Shown here one piece after another: positions 1 to 5,073 of a stretch of 64,000 bases of DNA. Origin of the DNA: a virus. Position numbers and translations under genes: made by a program. Each line of letters opens with the position of its first letter. Position 1 is the stretch's first letter. The stretch covers positions 1-64,000 of IMG/VR virus record IMGVR_UViG_3300042879_004946; one strand, 5' to 3'. Below the pieces are notes generated by a model. That model made no database searches and had not been told where the DNA came from. It saw only the letters and a program-made list of their open reading frames with translations.

Positions 1-311
1 ACTTTACCGATAGAGGTTGTATTTTTGGCATCACCAAATTTAGTAATACCTTTGATGTAGTCTAAAACTTGATAACCATTTTTAGTTAAAAAATCGGTAA
101 CTTCTTTTTCAACGTTAGAAACAGGGCCAGATTTTTCTTTTTTTCCTAATGGTATGTAAATACGATAATAATTTCTATCGTGTTCAAATTCATCACCTAA
201 TTTTTTAAAAATATCTACATATCTTTCACGATTAAAGTTTTTAACGTAATTTCTAAATTGGGATGGTTTTAAAGCCTCTTGTAACAGAATTTTATGAATT
301 AATTTTTTCAT
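1..311 (-). CDS. Hypothetical protein with N-terminal (I/L)xE-type helix (partial)
   Basis: The gene starts with ATG at 311 and runs off the left edge, so only the first 103 residues are seen. It opens MKKLIHKILLQEALKPS, a short basic-amphipathic helix ending in a glutamate. That is the same type of start seen on about ten other small proteins of this phage and resembles T4 capsid-targeting peptides. The rest (about residues 20-103) is a soluble alpha/beta-looking region rich in Lys, Tyr and Asp that I do not recognise. An AT-rich TATAAATA-like stretch lies about 20 bases upstream. The function is unknown; packaging into the capsid is an inference from the N-terminus only. Confidence 0.75.
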   Translation of the reverse strand, partial: MKKLIHKILLQEALKPSQFRNYVKNFNRERYVDIFKKLGDEFEHDRNYYRIYIPLGKKEKSGPVSNVEKEVTDFLTKNGYQVLDYIKGITKFGDAKNTTSIGK

Positions 312-353
312 TTTATTTAATATTAAATAAATATTTATAATTTTTAAAAAAAT

Positions 354-384
354 TTTGCCAAATCATTTTTTATCGTTATATTTG
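354..384 (+). promoter_or_regulatory. Bacteroidetes-type sigma-70 promoter for the peptidase gene
   Basis: TTTG at 354-357 and TATATTTG at 377-384 are separated by 19 bases, the spacing of the Bacteroidetes -33/-7 consensus (TTTG, TAnnTTTG). The peptidase gene starts about 20 bases downstream. This suggests transcription by unmodified host polymerase early in infection. Confidence 0.7.
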
Positions 385-404
385 TATATTAAAATGTGCA
401 CAAA

Positions 405-1265
405 ATGAAAATGACAGAAGAAAAATTTAACCGATTAAAAGAAGTATTATCGATACCAACATATTCACAAGATGAAAAGTTAATGATTGAATACCTCCAA
501 AAAGTTTTAACCGAAAAAGGATATCAACATTACACCGATGAACATGGTAATATTTATGCCACCAAAGGTGAAAGCCAAAATTATCCTTGTTTTATTGCTC
601 ACACCGACACGGTTCATAAAGTTAATTTAAATTTAACCGTAGTTGAAGGGTACCAAAAAGGTGAAACCGTTCTTAAAGGTGTTGATTGTGTTACCGGAAA
701 ACCAACGGGAATTGGTGGTGATGATAAGTGTGGTGTTTTTTTGGCTTTAGAAATGTTGGGCACCTTACCAAATGTTAAAGTTGCCTTTTTTGTTTCTGAA
801 GAAATTGGTTGTAGAGGCAGCCAACACGCAGACCCTGAATTTTTTAAGAACGTTGGTTACGCAATTCAGTATGACTCCCCGGAAGGTAACTCTATGAGTT
901 TAACACTTATGGGTAGATATTTGTTCAATCAAAAATCAGAATTCGCTGATAAAGTAACTGGTTTGATAAAAGAACACGGAATTAGTAATTGGGCGTATCA
1001 TCCATATACCGATGCTTGGCAAATTGTTGAAAAATTTGATATAGCTTGTTTAAATTTGGCTGCAGGGTATTACCAATATCATACAGCAAACGAATATGTT
1101 GTTGTTGATGATGTTGAAAACGGATATCAATTGGGGTTAAAACTTGTTGAGGTTTTAGGAGAAAATAAATACTCAAACAAAAAAGAAGAACGTAGTTATC
1201 TTCTGAATGATGGATATGGTAGTCAATATAACAGAAAAAGAATTGATTACGGATATGAAGATTAA
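405..1265 (+). CDS. M20-like zinc metallopeptidase (peptidase T-like)
   Basis: This is a 286-residue soluble peptidase. Numbered from the ATG at 405, the probable zinc ligands and catalytic residues appear in M20 order: HTD (H66, D68), GIGGDDKCG (D106/D107), SEE (E132/E133), D157 in the motif IQYDSP, and H226 in YHTANE. The protein is shorter than standalone M20 enzymes and seems to keep little or no lid domain. An in-frame GTG at 396 is an alternative start, but ATG 405 follows the promoter and resembles other starts here. It is the only plus-strand gene in the left 4.5 kb, with its own host-type promoter and a terminator. This points to an early gene acting on host peptides, but the substrate cannot be read from the sequence. 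Confidence 0.8.
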   Translation: MKMTEEKFNRLKEVLSIPTYSQDEKLMIEYLQKVLTEKGYQHYTDEHGNIYATKGESQNYPCFIAHTDTVHKVNLNLTVVEGYQKGETVLKGVDCVTGKPTGIGGDDKCGVFLALEMLGTLPNVKVAFFVSEEIGCRGSQHADPEFFKNVGYAIQYDSPEGNSMSLTLMGRYLFNQKSEFADKVTGLIKEHGISNWAYHPYTDAWQIVEKFDIACLNLAAGYYQYHTANEYVVVDDVENGYQLGLKLVEVLGENKYSNKKEERSYLLNDGYGSQYNRKRIDYGYED

Positions 1266-1293
1266 AAAAAGGGACTTTTAGGTCCCTTTTTTT
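1264..1293 (+). terminator. Rho-independent terminator after the peptidase gene
   Basis: GGGAC (1271-1275) pairs with GTCCC (1282-1286) around a 6-base loop, followed by seven T. A-rich sequence before the stem means it could also stop minus-strand transcripts coming out of the CRISPR mini-array. Confidence 0.8.
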
Positions 1294-1334
1294 GTGTTAT
1301 AAAAAAAAATATAACAATTTAATTTTTAAGATAA

Positions 1335-1568
1335 AAATTTCAATCCTTTCGTTTATGGGTCATCTCCAGCTACCGCTGGATTAAGTTATCTAGCATCTCC
1401 GTTGTAAATACCTTTCGTTTATGGGTCATCTCCAGCACAAACAATTAACCATTGAGGTTATCTCTAGTTGTAAATACCTTTCGTTTATGGGTCATCTCCA
1501 GCCGCTTTATTCACGAATGTTACGTTGTTTCTGTTGTAAATACCTTTCGTTTATGGGTCATCTCCAGC
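1335..1568 (-). CRISPR. CRISPR mini-array 1: four 36-bp repeats, three 30-bp spacers, type VI-B-like
   Basis: Repeats lie at 1335-1370, 1401-1436, 1467-1502 and 1533-1568, with a period of exactly 66 bp. Spacers are 1371-1400, 1437-1466 and 1503-1532, each 30 bp and mutually unrelated. Three repeats are identical. The one at 1335 keeps only its inner 26 bases, the decay typical of a leader-distal terminal repeat, which sets the direction as minus strand. In that sense the repeat begins GCTGGAGATGACC and ends GGTATTTACAAC. A 36/30 geometry and a GGTAntnACAAC end are features of Cas13b (type VI-B) repeats. The first repeat is inside the 3' end of the gene at 1520-1891, so array and gene should share one transcript. 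No cas gene is present in the window. Confidence 0.9.
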
Positions 1569-1891
1569 ATACGCACGCATAAGTCTTTGATTTCTTGTTC
1601 ATTAAGACGAAATTCTTGATTTAATTTTCTCCAAATTTTATCATAATCAACTAATAAATAAGGTTTTTTTTTATCTCTATCCGCATCATCCACCATTAAA
1701 GTAACCCCGCTTTTATCCTTATATAACATTAAACCTGGATTATTTTCCGAAGGAACCACCTTTAAATTGGACATAATTTCATAAAGAAATTCTTCAGCGG
1801 GGGAAAATTGTTTAGTATTACCAACCAATTCTTCAGCCCAATCAAAATCATCAAATTCTTCTTTTAATATTTTTCTTATAAGGTTTTTCAT
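1520..1891 (-). CDS. Small CRISPR-linked protein, (I/L)xE N-terminus, paralogue 1
   Basis: This 123-residue acidic protein starts MKNLIRKILKEEFDDFDW, with a candidate prohead-protease site ILKE. It is closely similar along its length to the genes at 1952-2329 and 36099-36473. The family shares WAEELVGNTKQFSPAEEF near residues 18-35 and a C-terminal CVRMLEMTHKRKV. That C-terminal MLEMTHKRKV is encoded by the first repeat of CRISPR mini-array 1. The last residues (about TETT) and the stop at 1520-1522 lie inside the first spacer. I do not recognise a functional domain. It could be a packaged internal protein, or a carrier frame whose main role is to transcribe the array. That it is translated is supported by similarity to the two paralogues, not by experiment. 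Confidence 0.7.
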   Translation of the reverse strand: MKNLIRKILKEEFDDFDWAEELVGNTKQFSPAEEFLYEIMSNLKVVPSENNPGLMLYKDKSGVTLMVDDADRDKKKPYLLVDYDKIWRKLNQEFRLNEQEIKDLCVRMLEMTHKRKVFTTETT

Positions 1892-1896
1892 ATTTT

Positions 1897-1905
1897 ATAA
1901 ATATC
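1897..1905 (-). promoter_or_regulatory. GATATTTAT start-proximal element
   Basis: The minus-strand sense reads GATATTTAT and ends 5 bases before the ATG at 1891. The same nine bases occur just upstream of at least ten other genes on both strands. The short gap to the ATG means a promoter here would give a nearly leaderless mRNA, so a translation-initiation role is also possible. It abuts the degenerate terminal repeat of mini-array 2. Confidence 0.5.
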
Positions 1906-2006
1906 AGGTTAACATTTTTCGTTTATGGGTCATCTCCAGCTCAAATCAACTTCAATCAAAGTCCGATTCAGCTGTCAATACCTTTCGTTTATGGGTCATT
2001 TCCAGC
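1905..2006 (-). CRISPR. CRISPR mini-array 2: two 36-bp repeats around one 30-bp spacer
   Basis: Repeats lie at 1971-2006 and 1905-1940, again 66 bp apart, with a 30-bp spacer at 1941-1970. In the minus sense the first repeat begins GCTGGAAATG and ends TTGACAGC, so its ends GCTG/CAGC pair perfectly. The second repeat is intact for about 24 bases, then diverges to AACCTG, the same ending as the terminal repeat at 36488-36523. The first repeat lies in the 3' end of the gene at 1952-2329. Immediately after the terminal repeat comes the start region of the next paralogue, giving a gene-array-gene-array order. Confidence 0.85.
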
Positions 2007-2329
2007 ATACGCACGCATAAATTACTGATTTCTTGTCCATTAAGGCCAAATTCTTGACGTAATTTTAACCAAATTTGACGATAATCAACCCATAAATAAG
2101 GATTTTTTTCATCACTATCCACACTATCCGCCATTAAAGTAAGCCCGCTTTTATCCTTATATAACATTAAACCTGGATAATTTTTTGAAGGAACCGCCTT
2201 TAAGTTTGACATGATTTCATACAAAAATTCTTCAGCGGGTGAAAATTGTTTGGTGTTACCAACCAATTCTTCTGCCCAACCAAAATCATCAAATTCTTCT
2301 TTTAATATTTTTCTTATAAGGTTTTTCAT
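1952..2329 (-). CDS. Small CRISPR-linked protein, (I/L)xE N-terminus, paralogue 2
   Basis: This 125-residue paralogue of the genes at 1520-1891 and 36099-36473 starts MKNLIRKILKEEFDDFGW. Differences between the copies concentrate in the middle and C-terminal half (about residues 44-100), while the first 40 residues are almost unchanged. The C-terminal MLEMTHKRKV is encoded by the first repeat of mini-array 2, and the stop at 1952-1954 lies in the spacer. The ATG overlaps by 4 bases the end of the Dps-like gene at 2326-2697, so the two are probably co-translated. The function is unknown, and packaging is inferred from the N-terminal signal. Confidence 0.7.
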   Translation of the reverse strand: MKNLIRKILKEEFDDFGWAEELVGNTKQFSPAEEFLYEIMSNLKAVPSKNYPGLMLYKDKSGLTLMADSVDSDEKNPYLWVDYRQIWLKLRQEFGLNGQEISNLCVRMLEMTHKRKVLTAESDFD

Positions 2330-2697
2330 TTTAAAGTTAAAAGATATTTTAATTTATTTATCTGACTCATCATTTCATCTCTGATGTTTAACAAATCAGA
2401 ATCTTTTTGTGGATCCAAAGAATTACTTAAAGACATTAAGAATTCTAAATTTTGATTTAAAAATTCATTTAAACCTAAATCATTGGTATTTTTTAAAACA
2501 ATGGTACCTTCACCTGAAGTGAATTCAACACGACCATATTTCCCCATGTAAACTTCAACAAAGTCATCGATAAGTTCATTAAAAGCACCATAGATTTCAC
2601 CGTAAGCTTTATGTCTGGCAAAAGATTTTGTTTGCCAGTGTAAAACCCTAAATTGTTCTTGTAGGGTTATAAAATTAATTAATAATTGCCCTTTCAT
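2326..2697 (-). CDS. Dps/ferritin-like small helical protein (DUF5856-type)
   Basis: This 123-residue, probably all-helical protein carries LHWQTKSFARHKAYGEIYG at about residues 19-37. That matches phage proteins grouped as DUF5856 and recalls the HW...H..E metal site of Dps-type four-helix bundles (H20, H29, E34). Family-level knowledge suggests ferritin-like folding, but iron binding or DNA protection is not shown here. The start overlaps the stop of the upstream gene at 2697 by one base, and its end overlaps paralogue 2 by four. It therefore sits in a tight minus-strand operon with the protease-like gene and the CRISPR-linked genes. Confidence 0.7.
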   Translation of the reverse strand: MKGQLLINFITLQEQFRVLHWQTKSFARHKAYGEIYGAFNELIDDFVEVYMGKYGRVEFTSGEGTIVLKNTNDLGLNEFLNQNLEFLMSLSNSLDPQKDSDLLNIRDEMMSQINKLKYLLTLK

Positions 2698-3821
2698 TAT
2701 CTGTAGTATATTCTTTGTTTGTTATAATCAATAATAGGGTTTCTATCAGCATCGTAAATACTTTTAAAAATATCAACCGATTCTGGTGATTCTATAGGTA
2801 GTGCTGCTTTTAAAGCTTTAGTGAATAAAGTGTTTGAATATTGTAATTGTGCGTCATCACAACCGTGCACTTGGCAATAATTTGCCTCACATAATTCCGA
2901 TATTACCATACCAGTATAAAACCCATGTAAATCATACGGGACCACAAATCTATCGGCATTACACCAAACAGCAACAATTGGTTTTGTTTTTAAAATATTT
3001 AAAAAGTCATAACCAACGGAGTAGTGTTTATATTTAACATATTGACCGCTACTATTTAATTCCACACCTTCAACACCCCCAATCATACTTAACATTAAAC
3101 CACTTGGTGATCCATGACCCATCAATATAATTCTTCTGTGATTTTTCATGGTTTCTTTTAAATTATACATATCATCTTTAGTTGTTAAAACTGTCGCATT
3201 TAAACCAGCATAAGACGGTTTTAAAAAATCAGTTGTTCTATCGTCTGGATGTATAATTAATGTATCACCTTTTTTAACGTTTCTAGTCAACAGTTTCTCT
3301 AACTGTTCTGGTGTATAAGATTTAGTGTCTATTATGTTATCATTTTTAAAGTAACTACCATAATTACCATAATTACCATAACCACCTAAAACATCTGATT
3401 TACGGCTTTTATCTGTTTTTTTATCGATAAAAAATTTAATATAAAAACATAAATCCTCAACGGCCTCTAAAGTGTATAATTTAATATCCCTAGGTGATGC
3501 CAAAATTTTATTATACAAGTCATTAGGTATGTTGGTATATTCTAATGCTTTTTGAGCAACACGACCATTAATAAGGTTAAAGTTTTTATGGAAACATTCG
3601 GCTGCCGCAATAACCGCTTCCAAGACATCAACATCAAAACTACCTAATTCATAAGCTTCTGTAACCATCCATTCCAAATATTTATTACTACCGGAAGGAT
3701 CTGCCATTGATAAATCTCTTATAGCAACTTCTGGGACATTATATTTAGAATATTTTTTTATAATGTCCTGTAAACGACCTTCATTTAATATTGTTTCTAA
3801 AATAATATGTTTAAGATTCAT
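2697..3821 (-). CDS. Putative clan CD (caspase/gingipain-like) cysteine protease with packaging-type N-terminus
   Basis: The protein has 374 residues. It begins MNLKHIILETILNEGRL, with two possible (I/L)xE cleavage sites. A helical region (about 20-140) is followed by a short Gly-Tyr-Asn repeat (about 146-157). An alpha/beta domain follows (about 180-320) with RRIILMGHGSPSGLM (H236) and, after the next strand, KPIVAVWCNAD (C287). A hydrophobic strand ending in HG and a second ending in C is the His-Cys dyad layout of clan CD peptidases. I infer a peptidase, but no overall family match can be confirmed by eye. If packaged it could act in the prohead or be injected with DNA. The start overlaps the end of the gene at 3811-4437 by 11 bases. 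Confidence 0.5.
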   Translation of the reverse strand: MNLKHIILETILNEGRLQDIIKKYSKYNVPEVAIRDLSMADPSGSNKYLEWMVTEAYELGSFDVDVLEAVIAAAECFHKNFNLINGRVAQKALEYTNIPNDLYNKILASPRDIKLYTLEAVEDLCFYIKFFIDKKTDKSRKSDVLGGYGNYGNYGSYFKNDNIIDTKSYTPEQLEKLLTRNVKKGDTLIIHPDDRTTDFLKPSYAGLNATVLTTKDDMYNLKETMKNHRRIILMGHGSPSGLMLSMIGGVEGVELNSSGQYVKYKHYSVGYDFLNILKTKPIVAVWCNADRFVVPYDLHGFYTGMVISELCEANYCQVHGCDDAQLQYSNTLFTKALKAALPIESPESVDIFKSIYDADRNPIIDYNKQRIYYR

Positions 3822-4437
3822 TGTTTATATTTTTTTTAATTTTTAATATATCTTGTAGTTTTTTTATTCTTGATTCCAGTTCATCAACCTCAAGATCCTC
3901 AGAGTTAGAATCTTCTAATTCAGATTCTAAGTCCGTAATTCTTTCTTCTAATTCTTCTATTTTAGATTCTAAACCTTCAACCTCGTCATCTCTAGAATCT
4001 TTACCTTCCTCATAACCGTCATCAAAACCACTGCTACGTCCTTCTTCATAAGCTTCATCACGTGCTTCTCTAATTTCTTGTCTATGATCATCATAATAAA
4101 TGAAATCATCACAACAACCATCACAAGTACAATAGTTATCACGAGCATATTCTTTACCTTCCTCATAAGCTCTATCAAATTGGTTATACAATTCATCTCC
4201 AATATCATCCAAAACAGACTTTTTAAGAATACCGTTATCAGTGATTAATTCAAAAAGATCATCAATATCAACACCATATTCATGTTCGGAACGAAACCAA
4301 TTTTTTTTTATAATTTTTTCAGCTCTATTAATATCTAAATTAGGAACCCATTCATAATCATCGGAGTCATCTTCTTTAATAATTTTTTGAACCAATTTAT
4401 GAATATCTTTTTCGGTTAATTTGATTATTTTTTTCAT
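3811..4437 (-). CDS. Acidic coiled-coil protein with (I/L)xE N-terminus
   Basis: This 208-residue, very acidic protein opens MKKIIKLTEKDIHKLVQKIIKEDD. Two IxxLxxKIIKE-like helix turns end in the candidate cleavage motif IKE. A Cys cluster NYCTCDGCCDD (about residues 101-111) could bind metal. A strongly predicted coiled coil of Glu/Leu heptads spans about 150-200 (GLESKIEELEERITDLESE). Acidic, helical proteins with capsid-targeting starts resemble prohead scaffold or internal core proteins of T4-like phages, but this is inference. It is the first gene of the minus-strand run down to 1335, and a GATATTTAT element lies 14 bases upstream. Confidence 0.65.
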   Translation of the reverse strand: MKKIIKLTEKDIHKLVQKIIKEDDSDDYEWVPNLDINRAEKIIKKNWFRSEHEYGVDIDDLFELITDNGILKKSVLDDIGDELYNQFDRAYEEGKEYARDNYCTCDGCCDDFIYYDDHRQEIREARDEAYEEGRSSGFDDGYEEGKDSRDDEVEGLESKIEELEERITDLESELEDSNSEDLEVDELESRIKKLQDILKIKKNINNES

Positions 4438-4451
4438 TCAAACATTTTATA

Positions 4452-4460
4452 ATAAATATC
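4452..4460 (-). promoter_or_regulatory. GATATTTAT start-proximal element
   Basis: The element is in minus-strand sense, 14 bases upstream of the ATG at 4437, and heads the operon of (I/L)xE-start genes. Confidence 0.5.
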
Positions 4461-4478
4461 AATAAATTTTAAAAATAT

Positions 4479-4509
4479 TTTGTAAAATGAATATTTATAT
4501 GTATCTTTG
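4479..4509 (+). promoter_or_regulatory. Bacteroidetes-type promoter for the ncRNA
   Basis: TTTG at 4479-4482, 19 bases, then TATCTTTG at 4502-4509: both elements and their spacing match the host consensus. No plus-strand reading frame follows, only structured sequence ending in a terminator. Confidence 0.7.
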
Positions 4510-4514
4510 TTAAA

Positions 4515-4663
4515 GAAATAAAAACACAGGGTTGAATCGGTTAATCCCTTAAGCTTAATCGACGTAATGTGACGAAACAACACGGTGAAAATCCGCAATC
4601 TTTAACAGATATTAAAGATGAAAAATAAGAAGCCCATCGGTCAGAATACTGGTGGGTTTTTTT
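4515..4663 (+). ncRNA. Structured non-coding RNA of about 150 nt, weakly cobalamin-riboswitch-like
   Basis: A host-type promoter and an intrinsic terminator bracket about 150 bases with no credible ORF. Visible structure includes an 8-bp perfect hairpin (4598-4605 with 4612-4619), a GGTGAAAATCCG segment at 4584-4595, and a GGTCAGAATACTGG segment near 4639-4652 that overlaps the terminator stem. The last two recall conserved parts of cobalamin riboswitches, but other core elements are missing or unrecognisable. The genes on both sides run leftward on the minus strand, so there is no adjacent plus-strand gene to control. It could be a small RNA, a decoy aptamer, or a relic of a riboswitch. The family cannot be assigned by eye. 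Confidence 0.55.
4632..4663 (+). terminator. Rho-independent terminator of the ncRNA
   Basis: CCCATC (4633-4638) pairs with GGTGGG (4651-4656) with one G-T pair, followed by seven T. It overlaps the stop codon of the convergent minus-strand gene by two bases, so it may serve both directions. Confidence 0.75.
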
Positions 4664-5060
4664 ATTTCCCAAATAATTGTAACTGACCACGACCAATTTC
4701 AAAATCTTTTTTATTCATTACGGTGATAACATTTAAGATCCATTGATAAGGGTCAACCATTTCAGGTTCGATAACAACATTTAAAAAAGGATAATTAGTG
4801 TCAGAAACAATAAATCTAACTTTATTTTGAATCTCATTAACTACAATTTTGAATGTTATATCGTCTAAAACTTTTTGTATCAAATTAAGAATATCGACAT
4901 CATGAATAACCTGACCTTTTTCTGCAACGTGACGCCATTGTCTTTTTTTGGAATGTTCACTTGGGTCGTGACGTAAATTAAAATTAATAAAAATATTTGC
5001 TTTTAATTGTGCAATTTTTCTTTCTAAAAGTAATTGTTCTTTGATAATATTTCTAATCAT
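4662..5060 (-). CDS. Hypothetical protein with (I/L)xE N-terminus
   Basis: This 132-residue protein starts MIRNIIKEQLLLERKIAQLK, with a candidate site IIKE. A basic patch (HSKKRQWRHV, about residues 37-46) precedes an alpha/beta region with strands such as KVRFIVSD (about 80-88) and FLNVVIEP. No family is recognised. It sits directly downstream of the endonuclease gene at 5074-6657, with only a GATATTTAT element in the 13-base gap. Its N-terminal signal suggests it belongs to the same packaged-protein group as the other small genes in this corner. Confidence 0.6.
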   Translation of the reverse strand: MIRNIIKEQLLLERKIAQLKANIFINFNLRHDPSEHSKKRQWRHVAEKGQVIHDVDILNLIQKVLDDITFKIVVNEIQNKVRFIVSDTNYPFLNVVIEPEMVDPYQWILNVITVMNKKDFEIGRGQLQLFGK

Positions 5061-5064
5061 AATA

Positions 5065-5073
5065 ATAAATATC
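5065..5073 (-). promoter_or_regulatory. GATATTTAT start-proximal element
   Basis: The element is in minus sense, fills the gap between the endonuclease stop (5074) and the next ATG (5060), and lies 4 bases from that ATG. Confidence 0.45.

Noticed and set aside
1345-2006. Explanation of the repeats as simple tandem duplication of the gene's 3' end
   Set aside because: The 30-bp segments between repeats are unrelated to each other and exactly equal in length at all three loci, which duplication does not predict. The gene family relation remains a caveat and is discussed in the findings.
3355-3390. Short tandem repeat TTACCATAA
   Set aside because: It encodes the Gly-Tyr-Asn repeat of the protease-like protein (about residues 146-157). 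It is in frame and too short to be a separate element.
4520-4560. Possible tRNA T-arm-like GGTTGAATC in the ncRNA
   Set aside because: No acceptor stem, anticodon arm or CCA-like end could be folded around it.
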